NCBI GenBank assembly: GCA_036925085.1
Contig: JAUPFP010000001.1
Span: forward strand, 21,291,229 to 21,355,228
DNA: 64,000 bases
Direction of reading: 5' to 3'
DNA from: Brachycybe producta
Taxonomy: Eukaryota; Arthropoda; Diplopoda; Playtdesmida; Andrognathidae
The position numbers and the translations under genes are program-made. The notes under the pieces were generated by a model. The model was not told the origin of the DNA. It worked only from the letters and a program-made list of their open reading frames with translations, and made no database searches. Numbering within the stretch: position 1 is the first letter of the stretch; each line of letters starts with the position of its first letter. This document shows positions 10,251-20,204 of this stretch, in pieces.

Positions 10251-10347
10251 AACAACAACAGGAAGGAAAAAAATAAGTCACACAGACACACACCATCCAA
10301 ATACAACAAAAATACTGTAATCCACACACAAAACACACTCAAGAATG
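9476..10347. other. No gene seen; AT-rich with (GAT)n
   Basis: The stretch is AT-rich with T-runs. A clean GAT run lies at about 10208-10250. The 67-codon frame at 9789-9992 is low-complexity. Near 9628 the motif gcagtgattgcct appears; it recurs at 43.80 kb and inverted at 59.92 kb. Confidence 0.4.
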
Positions 10348-10600
10348 TCGATTATCGGAACTAATGTCGGACATGACTAGTTCAGATAATCAAAAGTTCA
10401 TATAATCGAACTCACAATTAAAAAATGTGGAGAAAATTAAGAAAAAATCGATTTCAAAGAATTTATTTTATTTTCATAAGTAGTATTTCCATAAGGATAA
10501 GTAAAAAAAAAATAAATTAGTTCTGATAACCGACGTTCCGATAATCGCCAATGTGATAATCAACGTTCCGATAAGCGATGTTGCGATAACCAACATAAAT
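10348..10600. repeat. Degraded inverted repeat (CGATTATCGGAAC)
   Basis: The left side has cgattatcggaactaatg. The right side has agttctgataaccgacgttc and repeats of cgataa. A fragment with gttcatataatcgaactca recurs at 21.66 kb. It may be a remnant of a pogo/Tigger-like MITE, but no target duplication is clear. Confidence 0.4.
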
Positions 10601-10659
10601 AGTAAATACACATACAAATTGTGAAAGAACCCTTACAGATTGAGAGCACATACTCAAAG

Positions 10660-11062
10660 ATTGAGAGGGAACACTGAGATTGAGAGTGAGCGCTCTGAGA
10701 TTGAGAGTGAGCGCTCTGAGATTGAGAGCGAACGCTCCGAGATTGAGAGCCAACGCTCCGAGATTGAGAGCGAGCTCTCCGAGATTGAGAGCGAGCTCTC
10801 CGAGATTGAGAGCGAGCGCTCCGAGATTGAGAGCGAGCGCTCCGAGATTGAGAGCGAGCGCTCCGAGATTGAGAGCGAACGCTCCGAGATTGAGAGCGAA
10901 CGCTCCGAGATTGAGAGCGAACGCTCCGAGATTGAGAGCGAACGCTCTTGAGATTGAGAGCGAACGCTCTTGAGATTGAGAGCGAACGCTCTTGAGATTG
11001 AGAGCGAACGCTCTTGAGATTGAGAGCGAACGCTCTTGAGATTGAGAGCAAACGCTGAGAGA
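10660..11062 (+). repeat. 21/22-bp minisatellite (GAGATTGAGAGCGAACGCTC)
   Basis: There are about 17 units. The first two thirds are 21 bp (gagattgagagcgaacgctc plus c). The last part is 22 bp (with ttg). Because 21 is divisible by three, long stop-free frames appear on both strands (for example IESERSE repeats on plus). They carry no domain and I reject them as genes. Each unit contains a partial dyad gagcg/cgctc. Confidence 0.9.
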
Positions 11063-11770
11063 TTCAGAGTGGACACTCCAATATACACTCTGATAAGGAA
11101 CAACACAAAATTGAGATACAACACTCAAAAGATTGAGAGTTCACACACTCTTATTAGTGAAAACTTAAACTGAGAAAGAACACGTACAGACATACACATT
11201 AAAGATAAAACACGCACACATTGAGAGTGATAACACACACACACGCGCGCTGAAATTATGAGAAAACACACACAATCTCAGATTGAGATAGAGAGAACAC
11301 ACGCACACAAAGACAAGTATTATTGAAAGTTAGAAAAAGTTGTTATTATGATGTCGGGTTTTATCATCTTAAAAGCACACACACACATCTATAAAAAGGT
11401 CTATATACCGGTAGGTAGGTAGATAGAAGGTGCTTTTCTATATATAAATATGAATATACATATATATTATAAAGGGGGGCTGGAAGTCTATTATTATTTG
11501 TGTTTTGCAAAAGTGAAGTTATGGATTATGACTTGAGGGTGTAGTGAAATGCGAAATCGAAGCCGATAATGACATTGCCACTGATATGTAATTTGCGTTT
11601 CTTCTTCTTCTACTTCTTCTATGTAATGATGTGTGTTTGTGGAAGGAGAAAAAAAAATATTTTAAAACTTGTTGTTAAGTGAAAAGCATTTTTCTATTGT
11701 GTGACCAAGATTGGTTTTCAAAAAAAAAAAAAAAAAGTATATTATTATTAAATATAAAGTTTTTTTTTAT
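11063..11770. other. No gene seen; CA-rich and simple repeats
   Basis: Decayed attgagag units fade into acacac runs up to about 11310. TAGG/TAGA repeats lie near 11410. The rest is AT-rich without a credible frame. Confidence 0.45.
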
Positions 11771-12140
11771 ATAAATAAAATAAGTGTGGCTCGCGAGCCC
11801 AAAATAAAACAAAGTTAAAAGGTAAAAAAGTGAAATTTATTAAGTTGGTAGGAAAATAATTGCGGTTTTTGTTTTCTCAGCTAATAACGAAATTTATAAT
11901 TTAATATTTAACTTTATTAATCGAAATAAGCGGAATTACACATTTTTTGCCATTTAATTTTATATAAGTAAAATAGTGTGTGGCTCGCGAGCCAAATGAA
12001 AAAAAAGTTAAAGGTAAAAAGTAAATTTATTAAGTTGGTAGGAAAATAATTGCGGTTTTTTGTTTTCTCAGCCAATAACGAAATTTATGATTTAATATTT
12101 AACTTTATTAATCGAAATAAACGCCATTACACATTTTTGC
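11771..12140 (+). repeat. Tandem duplication of a 190-bp unit (family N)
   Basis: Two copies (about 11771-11950 and 11962-12140) share gtgtggctcgcgagcc, attaagttggtaggaaaata, attgcggttttt and atttaactttattaatcg. Part of the unit, ttattttcctaccaac, recurs in inverse orientation at about 12440-12465 and again at 21.85-21.88 kb, so it is also a dispersed repeat end. Confidence 0.75.
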
Positions 12141-12344
12141 CAATTAGTTTACAAGTTTATTTATTCCGGTGGTGTAAAATTGCGGAATCCTGGAGTTCAG
12201 GTTGATAAAATCTCGAAATGCATCAGTTTTGGCAGCAAAGCTACCTTTGTTGAAGATATTTGTTTCTTGTTCATTTTCAATTCAATGGTCTAAATTGAAA
12301 CACGATTAACAATAAAACTAAAGTTAATGTTACTCAAATACAGA

Positions 12345-12470
12345 CCGCAAAATGCACTTTCAAATGGTCTTAACACAAACACAATGTATTTACACTTACA
12401 TTGAAAATAATTGAGTTTCAATTGCAGTAAACAAAAATCGCAATTATTTTCCTACCAACCTAATATTAGA
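12345..12470 (-). repeat. Family N inverted fragment
   Basis: It carries aaaatgcactttcaaatg, gaaaataattgagtttcaat and ttattttcctaccaac. A closely similar block lies at about 21.75-21.88 kb. Together with the tandem copies at 11.77-12.14 kb it forms an imperfect inverted repeat. Confidence 0.6.
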
Positions 12471-12589
12471 TATATAGATATATAGTTACAGGAGATTCTT
12501 TTTACACAAATCTTTTTAAAGAAACTGAAAATATCCTGATGCTTTTTCAGGACTACTTAATGCATTGAAGGTGGGTTTAAAAGAGCTCC

Positions 12590-12775
12590 ATAGAAAAATA
12601 CTCATGTAAATGCAAGGTAGATGGCGCCTAGCTGCAACCTCCATAGGTGGCGAACTCCACAAGTGCCAATTAGTTGAAATCGAATGCCAGCCTAGCTCTA
12701 AAAGCGTCCAAAACAACCTTAATTATGAGCACGTGGCAAACTTACCCAGACGACATGTAAATGAAGAGAGCACGT
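12590..12775 (-). repeat. Family O repeat, copy 1
   Basis: It matches the inverse complement of 14260-14460 at high identity. Shared blocks are ctccatagaaaaa, tgcaaggtagatggcgcc, aacctccataggtgg, gccaattagttgaaatcg, tccaaaacaacctta and agagagcacgtg. No terminal structure or ORF is visible. Its right edge abuts a Mutator-like MITE end. Confidence 0.65.
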
Positions 12776-12813
12776 GTAACTGAAGTTCTGACCGATTTCT
12801 AACTGCCTGTGAA
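12776..12813. mobile_element. Solo end of a Mutator-like MITE
   Basis: About 35 bp with gaagttctgaccgatttcta and actgcctgtg match only the right end of the 205-bp family, most closely the copy at 52.74 kb. The rest of the element is missing. Confidence 0.6.
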
Positions 12814-13455
12814 CAAACACGCTTCAGACATTTTGTCTGAAACGCTTCGGTCAATATGTGTTATTTAATGTGTGTGCCCGGCTCAGCCTTATAAAGCGGA
12901 CTTTTGTTTTATTTCTATTATGAGTTGCTAGATTTTTCAGCTGTGGTCTCATCAAGCTTTGTTGGTCATCAATCTGTTTATGATTTGACCATTGAAAGAC
13001 CGTTATGTCAATTGGTATCTGGGACTTTTACTGTCGGAATTTATGATAGTAATAAAAGAAGTAATATTTAGCCATCAGGATCGGGATTTTTTTTGTCTTA
13101 TTGTCTTTTTTTCCTTCTTCTTCTTCCTACCTTGACAGTTGATTAAATTTTATGATCTATTTACTTTTGTGTGTCTTTTATGTTAGATTTGTCTTAAGAT
13201 AATTTCTTATCTCATTGGTTGAAATGATTTGTGGTCTTTTTGTTTGTTTTTGGTGTCTTTTATCATTTTCAATAATTGTCTTAAAAAAATTCGTTTGTTG
13301 TTTTTATATTATTAAGTGAAAAATTTCATTTTATTTCTGTTTTTTGATTGATTGGAAATGGTTTAGTTTTTATTTATCTATATTGATAAATGATAACATA
13401 ACATCACATCACATATAACACGAAATCAATTTACATTCCTATTTTTTTGTTAGAA
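12814..13455. other. No gene seen
   Basis: The stretch is T-rich and AT-rich. A short inverted motif, cgcttcagacattttgtctg followed by aaacgcttcgg, lies near 12830. No frame looks coding. Confidence 0.4.
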
Positions 13456-13461
13456 AATAGT

Positions 13462-13665
13462 AGAAGTGGGACGAATCCTAAATTTTCCTCGAATCCGAAT
13501 CCTAAAAGGTTCTCGAATATCACGAATCTCTCGAATCCTATATTATTCATTAAGAAGATACAAATAAATGAAATGATATTAAATATGAAATTATTAATAA
13601 TAAAAAACACAAGTGTGGCTTTCAGGGTCGTCACAAGGTGATCCACTGGTGATCCGGATACAACA
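13462..13665 (+). mobile_element. hAT-type MITE fragment (GGGACGAATCC family)
   Basis: It has agtgggacgaatcctaaatt, a cgaatatcacgaatctctcg block, tattattcattaagaaga and cacaaggtgatcc...gatccggatacaacacc. It is the left part of the family, truncated where family C begins near 13670. Confidence 0.65.
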
Positions 13666-13669
13666 CCAA

Positions 13670-14099
13670 AATTGCAAAAATGTGTGCCAATCAATGTGTT
13701 GGCTTCACTGTGGTTTAATTGTGGTTTTTTAAAATTATATTTAGCTATTTTTAAGAGCATTTTAATGGATGTTTTTTTCTTATTTGAGCCGCATACTCAA
13801 TGGAGTTTAACATAAGAGTTAGAAATTCGCAATTTTGAAATAGTTTTTAAAAAATAGAACCGCACTTACCAATTTTTTGTCATTCTATCACTAGATCAGC
13901 ATATATTTAAGGTGCACATTGCACTTTGAACCATCAAAATTGGACAACTTTAAATATGAAAAATAAACATATTTCCAAGACTGTGTGTATTTTAAAAATT
14001 AAAGTTTTTTCTTCAACATTGGGTCTTAGGGCTCAATAGAAAAACGATGCTAGCGCTCTTTTGTGGAGTTTTTTCAAAGTAATTTTGCGATGTAACCTC
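13670..14099 (+). mobile_element. Family C MITE, right half
   Basis: The stretch has the family marks ggtttaattgtggtttttt, taacataagagttagaaatt, tcactagatcagcatatatt, acgatgctagcgctc and the end attttgcgatgtaacctc. It is followed by TTAA at 14100-14103. Other copies also end next to TTAA, suggesting piggyBac- or Kolobok-like targeting. Confidence 0.7.
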
Positions 14100-14224
14100 T
14101 TAAGAATGCAAGTAGATCATTTATTTTGTGCGTGTGGCGTTAGATGGCGCCACTAGCCCTCCTTCCATTAGAAATGTACTGACACTCTTCAACTCTTGAC
14201 TCACCCTTCTTCCTTTTTTGCACG

Positions 14225-14460
14225 TGACAAACTTTTAATTGAGTCATCTCTATTTCTACACGTGCTCTCTTCGCTTTTATGTTCTGGGTGTAAGTTTGTC
14301 ACGTGCTGATACTTAAGGTTGTTTTGGATGCTTTTTAGAGCTAAAAGGCCTGCATTCGATTTCAACTAATTGGCACGTGTGGAGTTGACCACCTATGGAG
14401 GTTGTCATGGCGCCATCTACCTTGCATTTACACAAGCATTTTTTTCTATGGAGCCCCTCC
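14225..14460 (+). repeat. Family O repeat, copy 2 (inverted relative to copy 1)
   Basis: It contains tacacgtgctctcttcg, gtttgtcacgtgctgatac, ttaaggttgttttggatg, cgatttcaactaattggcac, cacctatggaggttg and ggcgccatctaccttgcat. It is the inverse of 12590-12775. It extends further left with gcacgtgacaaactttt. Function is unknown. Confidence 0.65.
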
Positions 14461-14518
14461 TCCCTCTGTTAAGTTTGAAATGCATTCCTTTGTCTAAATC
14501 AGCTAGCTGAGTTACTAC

Positions 14519-14725
14519 ACAGGCATTTAGAAATCGGGACGAACACAAGTTGGCTCAGCCCTTTTTATGACGACCGGCAACTTCTAATTGGTTTGTTGTG
14601 TGGTTCGACGTTGAAGAGGACAGAGCATGTGAAGTCAGACTACATAACTAACCAATTAGAAGTTGCTGGTCGTCATAAAAAAGGGCGGAGCCAACTTCTG
14701 TTCATCCTGATTTCTAAATGCCTGT
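14519..14725. mobile_element. Mutator-like MITE copy 3
   Basis: It begins acaggcatttagaaatcggg and ends tttctaaatgcctgt. The ends carry the subfamily change aattag to atttag, shared with copy 4. No target duplication is visible, so flanks have changed or the two copies arose by local duplication. Confidence 0.8.
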
Positions 14726-14752
14726 GAAAAAAGTTCTAAAAGCCATCATTAC

Positions 14753-14958
14753 ACAGGCATTTAGAAATCGGGACGAACACAAATTGGCTCAGCCCTTTTT
14801 TATGACGACCGGCAACTTCTAATTGGTTTGTTGTGTGGTTCGACATTGAAAAGGGCAGAGCATGTGACGTCAGACTACATAATTAACCAATTAGAAGTTG
14901 CTGGTCGTCATAAAAAGGGTGGAGCCAACTTGTGTTCGTCCCGATTTCTAAATGCCTC
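14753..14958. mobile_element. Mutator-like MITE copy 4
   Basis: It is 28 bp downstream of copy 3 and shares its atttag ends, the phrase gaacacaa after cggga, and a similar left flank (ttac or ctac before acaggc). The last base of the right end differs (gcctc). A segmental duplication of copy 3 is the simplest origin. Confidence 0.8.
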
Positions 14959-15165
14959 TATTAAGATGGATGAGAATTTTTCTCAAATTGCTTCTAAAAA
15001 ACATAATGATGAAAAGTGAAATCCCAATTATTTTGTTTCCAATTAAATTTAATTTTTTGGAAGGTTTTATTGCCACCTTAAATCAATTTAACCCGAAAGA
15101 CTTTTCCCTCTTCTTCTGCCCCTGTTTTTTTTTTACTTAGACTTTTCAGTATACACATTGAAGTA

Positions 15166-15401
<236 letters not shown>

Positions 15402-15659
15402 TGATGTGTAATATGGGGTCCAATGAGTGTCTTGTTTTTTTTTTTGGGGGGGGGAGTGTTGGCAACATTGTAAGGGGAGGGGATTGGGTTTTACAAATGA
15501 CTTGTATAACATACTCATAATGGGTATGTTATACAAGTACTAAAGAGAGGTGTTTTTTTTTAGAACTTATAAGCTTGTAGAACATCGATTTCAGCTCATA
15601 ATTTTAAATTAGAGTGTAGAAAACTCTTTGATACAGAATGTATCAAAATAAGTTTATTC

Positions 15660-15925
15660 AGAAAGTATGGGCACGGATTTTTATGCAAAAATATCAAGCA
15701 AAATGTTTCTCAATCTGTGGCTCTTCAAGTGCCAATTGTGAAGTAACAATCCTCTGGTTAGATGAACCAACAATTGTGGGTTTTTTTTAAAAATCAAAAA
15801 TACTTGTTAGAGGCTAGAACTGTAGTTGACAACTGATAGTAGGCTGACATCTAGCCTCTAACCAGCCATTTTTGATTAGAAAAGGCATAATTGTAGTTGC
15901 TTTAATAAGTTTAATAATTTGATTA
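15660..15925. mobile_element. Family F MITE, copy 2 (incomplete)
   Basis: It begins gggcacggatttttatgc and then has the family marks aatatcaagc, tgtttctcaatctgtggc, tcaagtgccaattgtgaag and gttagaggctagaactg. The right terminal repeat is missing; the next copy starts at ttaaggggctgg near 15924. Confidence 0.65.
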
Positions 15926-16576
15926 AGGGGCTGGGATTTTTATGCAAAAATATCAAGCAAATGTTTCTCAATCTGTGGCTCTTCAAGTGCCAATTGTGAA
16001 GTAAACAATCCTCTGGTTAGATCAACCTACAATTATGGTTTTTTTTAGAGGTGGGACGAATCCTAAATTTTCTCGAATCCGAATCCGAATAATAAAAAGT
16101 TCTCCAATCCTTCATATAAGAAACCTATATTATTCATTAAGAAGATACAAATAAATGAAATTATATTAAATATTAAATTATTAATAATAAAAAACACAGT
16201 GTGGCACTCAGGGTCAGGCCACAAGGTGATATTGGTGATCCGGATACCATCGAAATTGCAACAACCGCTGGTTTTTTTTGTTAGTAAACGTTCTATTGGA
16301 CGTCAACGGAGTTAAAACTAATTTTAGCAAAGTTTTTAACAGTTTTTTTTAAAGGTTAGGATTCGAAAGACGAAAAAAGCGCGAAGATTCGAGTTTTCGA
16401 ATGTCGAATATTTTTCAAGATTCGCGGGATTCGAGGATTCGAATGGCCATTTCTAGTTTTTTTTAAATCAAAATACTAGTTACAGGCTACTACTGTAGTT
16501 GACAACTGATAGTAGCCAGACATCCAGCCTCTAACCAGCCATTTCTGTTTAGAGAAAGCATAATTGCAGTCGCTCT
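15926..16576. mobile_element. Family F MITE, copy 3, split by a hAT element
   Basis: The left end is aaggggctgggatttttatg, preceded by TTAA. The interior is interrupted at 16046-16455 by a hAT-type MITE. The interior resumes with aaatcaaaatactagttac and cagacatccagcctctaacc. Confidence 0.65.
16046..16455 (+). mobile_element. hAT-type MITE, full copy with 8-bp duplication
   Basis: Ends are TAGAGGTGGGACGAATCC and the inverse of TAGAAATGGCCATTCGAATC. The flanks are gttttttt at 16038-16045 and 16456-16463, an exact 8-bp duplication as expected for hAT elements. The interior has gtggcactcagggtc, gatccggatacc and gttaggattcgaaagacg. It has no ORF of note. This copy defines the family limits. Confidence 0.85.
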
Positions 16577-16968
16577 AATAATAATTGATTAGGGCTAGGA
16601 TTTTTATGCAAAATATCAAGCGAATGTTTCTCAATCTGTGGCTCCAAGTGCCAATTGTGAAGTAACGAATTGCCGTTTAGATCAACCAACAATTAAGGTT
16701 TTTTTTTTTCTAAATAAAAACACTGTTTAGAGGCTTAATTGACAACTTATACAGTAACCAGACATCTAGCCTCTAACCGACTTTTTATCAGACCAAACAT
16801 AATTGCAGTTAGGGCAACTGTAATTATGTTTGGTCTGATAAAAAAAGTCGGTTAGAAGCCAGATTATTAGTGATGAATCGATGATTATGATTACGTCACA
16901 AGTGGCATATGGGCCACAAATTGAGAAACATTTGCTTGATATTTTGCATAAAAATGCGAGTCCGACTG
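16577..16968. mobile_element. Family F MITE, copy 4
   Basis: The left end is gggctaggatttttatgc. The right end is gcttgatattttgcataaaa followed by atgcgagtccga. An inner palindrome centred near 16810 pairs ttttatcagaccaaacataa with its inverse, so this copy holds a strong central hairpin. Confidence 0.65.
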
Positions 16969-17169
16969 ACTCATAAGAAAAACATTGACAATTGGAAATT
17001 TCAACAATTTTTTTGGATGGTTTTTCAGTTTTGAATAGCTGAAGTCTGGGTCCCACATGAGTGAAATTGAAAGAAAAAAAAGTAGAAACAGAAAATAAAA
17101 ATAGAAAATGAAAAAAAAAAAAAATGAAACAACAAAAAATGATTTTCTTTTGCATTTCTGCATTTTGTT

Positions 17170-17640
17170 TTTGCTTTTAACGGTTTCCAGCTTTTCATGG
17201 TTTCCAGCTTTTTTTTTACAGTTTTCAGCTTTTTATCGTTTTTAGCTTTTTACGGTTTTCAGCTTTTCACGGTGTTCTGCAGTTTATGGTTTCCAGCTTT
17301 TTACGGGTTTCCAGCTGTTCATTCACGGCTTTCATCTTTTCACGGCTTTCATCTTTTCACGGCTTTCATCTTTTCACGGTTTTCATCTTTTCACGGTTTT
17401 CATCTTTTCACGGTTTTCAGCTTTTCACGGCTTCCAGCTTTTCACAGTTTCCATCTTTTCGCGGTTTTCAGCTTTTCACGGCGTCCAGCTTTTCACTGTT
17501 TCCAGCTTTTTATATTTCAAGGTTTTTAGATTTTTACAGTTTTCAGCTTTTCGGTTTCCATCTGTTCACGGTTTCCAGCTGTTCACGACGTCCAGCTTTT
17601 CACGGTTTTCAGCTTTTCATGGTTTTAAGCTTTTTTTCTT
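17170..17640 (+). repeat. 17-bp minisatellite (CTTTTCACGGTTTTCAG)
   Basis: About 27 diverged units of 17 bp. Frames rotate between units, so the apparent Phe/Ser-rich proteins in different frames are the same repeat. I see no gene. Confidence 0.9.
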
Positions 17641-18722
17641 CTACCGACTTCTGCCAAATAAATAGAATAAAATTATTTAAATGAGACAAATTCCATTTTA
17701 CTCATATTTTCAGTTCATTTTTCTGCTTTTTTTTTCTTTTTTGCATTTTAACGGGTTCTCACACACTACAATAAATTACACTTCAAGGATTTTTTTCTTC
17801 TTCTCAGCATGTGTGATGACCGACCCAGCCTCTTAAAGTTCAGTTTCTTTTCGAATTTCTGTTCTAAGAATATCGATTTCGATCTCACTTAATCTGTAAT
17901 TTTCGATTACACCCTGTATAATTATTACAAAGGAACGAACAAGGAGGAGGAAGGTTATAACTTTTTTTTTTTTGAAGAAAAGAAGTGTGGAAGAGATAGA
18001 AGGAGAGAAAGAAAGTGTTGGAGACTAGAAGTGGTTAATCCCCACTAGAGTCTTAAAAACAGCTAACGAGATAGCAAATTTGGAAGAAAATGTTCCAAGC
18101 AATAAGCCGTGATAATAACGTTTGGCAAAAGTGTTCATTCAGGAAACTTTTGAAAAAAAAAAAAGGTATAATAGATAAGATAGGTAGATAGATAGACAGA
18201 TAGAGGCTATATAATATATATTTCAAAATTGATTATAAAAGATTTTACGCTTCAGTTGTTAAAAATGACCCCCCAAAAAATAATAGACGGGGGGATAGTT
18301 TTGGATGACAAATTTCAATAACCCTCCCTTTGTTGTAAGTGTCATTAAAATATTTGTCAAGTTTCACTTTGACGTCATTCCTCAGGGTTCAAAACCAATG
18401 AGATAGAGAAGAGTATATTGTAAGAAATTGACGAGGTGGGGGTGGGGTAGAGGCTATGACAATGCTTTCAAGTATAAGGTAATAATTCTTGTTTTGATGA
18501 TGATGATGATGATGATGTGTTAGCCTATTAGACAAGGGGGTGGAATATGTCTATTGTATTATATGAAGTGGCCGACAATGATATAAATTTCACAAAAATT
18601 TAATGGTGTTTAGAAAAAAAAAATTCATGAGGTTTTTTTCCGGTCATTTTCTCTTTATTGGATTATATTATATTAGATAAAATTAGAGAAAAATTGGGGG
18701 TTGGTCAACCTTATTATTATTA
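17641..18722. other. No gene seen; simple repeats
   Basis: The stretch has an A-run and T-runs, GATA-like runs near 18180-18200, and (GAT)n at about 18497-18517. A tataacttt...aagaagtgtgg region at 17.95-18.1 kb is not recognisable. No frame is convincing. Confidence 0.4.
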
Positions 18723-19075
18723 CTAGTGGGGTAACCCGTCATAAATGACGGGAGCAACATTCACAGGCAGTTGTGCGCATGCGCGTCGTTTATTCCTTTT
18801 TTACTTCTTTCATTTCATTGAAATATTTCAGTCACCCCCTCCCACTTTTTCACCTCCACGTTTTTCTCTCCCCTCCCCCTCTACACTTTCCAACCTTTCC
18901 CCCCCCCTCTCCAATTTAATATCATGGGGTTCTTGGATGGGGAGAGCGCAACATATAGTTGACCTTGAGAAAAAAAAGCCGTTCATTCAAATTTATATAA
19001 ATTCCGACGTGCTTCAAGGTTTGTACAGCGTTATTACAGACAGATACACAGGCACACAGACCTGGCTTAAAACCT
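18723..19075 (-). mobile_element. Helitron-like element, copy 1
   Basis: On the minus strand it ends with a hairpin (cccgtcatttatgacggg, 18735-18752 on plus), an 8-nt spacer and CTAG at 18723, followed by T in the host. This is the 3' signature of Helitrons, which insert between A and T. The interior has a pyrimidine tract and a gcgcatgcgcg motif. The 5' limit near aagccaggtctgtg is uncertain and may lie farther out, since following sequence recurs at 19.82 kb. Confidence 0.65.
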
Positions 19076-19127
19076 TGACATTTATTTCGCTTTCGTGCAT
19101 GACGGTATTCTCGCAGTAGCCAAATAG

Positions 19128-19332
19128 ACAGGCAATTAGAAAACGGGATAAACAGACGTTTGTTCCGCCCTTTTTATGACGAACGGCAACGTCTAATTGG
19201 TTTGTTGTGTGGTTCGACGTTGAAAAGGGCAGTGCATGTGACGTCAACTACATAACTAACCAATTAGAAGTTGCCGTTCGTCATAAAAAGGGCGGAACAA
19301 ACGTCTGTTTATCCCGTTTTCTAATTGCTTGT
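19128..19332. mobile_element. Mutator-like MITE copy 5
   Basis: It is 205 bp with ends acaggcaattagaaaacggg and tttctaattgcttgt. The flanks are gccaaatag on the left and gccaatag on the right. A related empty-like site at 19.87 kb reads gtagccaatagctatacgg, supporting insertion into gccaatag. Substitutions in the arms (acgtttgttccgccc) are shared by both arms. Confidence 0.85.
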
Positions 19333-19374
19333 GCCAATAGCAATAGGGTTACGTTGGTTGGACAGTTGGGTCGG

Positions 19375-19762
19375 TTCCGGGAATCTTGAAAAATATTCAA
19401 GGTTCGAAAACTCGAATCTTCGCACTTTTTTCGTCTTTCGAATCCTAACCTTAAAAAAACTGTTAAAACTTTAGTAAAATTAGTTTTAACACCATTGACA
19501 TCCAATAGAAAGCGTTCACTAACAAAAAAAACCCGGTGATTATTGCCATTTCGGTGTTGTACCCGGATCACCTTGTGGCGTCGACCCTGAGTGCCACACT
19601 GTGTTTTTTATTATTAATAATTTAATCTTTAATATTATTTCATTTATTTGTAATTTCTTAATGAATAATATAGGAGTCTTATATGAAAGATTCGAGAGAT
19701 TCGACGGATTCGAGACTCTTTTAGGATTCGGATTCGAGAAAATTTAGAATTCGTCCCGCCGC
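19375..19762 (-). mobile_element. hAT-type MITE (GGGACGAATCC family), inverted copy
   Basis: The minus strand reads from the TIR tagcggcgggacgaattcta at 19762 through the usual interior (accctgagtgccacac, aatcctaacc on plus) to aatcttgaaaaatattcaag near 19385. The far terminal repeat is lost or diverged. No target duplication is evident. Confidence 0.7.
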
Positions 19763-19779
19763 TAATATTAGATATTAGG

Positions 19780-20160
19780 CTAGAATAAAGTCCGTACAAA
19801 GTACTTGCATCTACGATAGTTAAAACCTTGACCCTTTATTTCGCTAACGCGCATGACGTATTCCCGCAGTAGCCAATAGCTATACGGTTACGACAATCGG
19901 TTGGTTCAACCAAATTATTATTTTAGATTGCAAAAAAAAAAACCGTTTGTACAAAGTCCTGCAGAAGCTGCAGAACTTTTGCAATTTTTTTATAAAATTC
20001 GACAAGTCGACTTTTAACTCGTCTTTTATTAGAATAATCTTTTACCGTTCTAGTTTTGAAAACAATTTGAATTTTTTTAATAATGTTGTTTCTAAAAGAA
20101 AAACGTTTGCTTGACGTTTTTGCGTCCAAATTTTCCCAAAAAAACGTCTATGGATCTTAA
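19780..20160. repeat. Duplicated Helitron flank and family R repeat
   Basis: Positions 19815-19900 repeat the sequence seen at 19071-19128 plus 19333-19365 (aaaccttgac, gcatgacg, cgcagtagccaatag, ggttacg). Positions 20030-20130 (attagaataatctttta, gttctagttttgaaaacaa, acgtttgcttgacgttttt) recur inverted at 32.55-32.65 kb. Confidence 0.6.
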
Positions 20161-20204
20161 GCATATACAGAGTTAGTTGCAACAATAGATCCTTGACTGT
20201 TAAG

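Noticed and set aside
10517-11128. Long open frames with Ser/Arg/Leu or Glu/Ser repeats
   Set aside because: They follow from a 21-bp unit without stops and are open on both strands at once; no domain, start context or splice signals.
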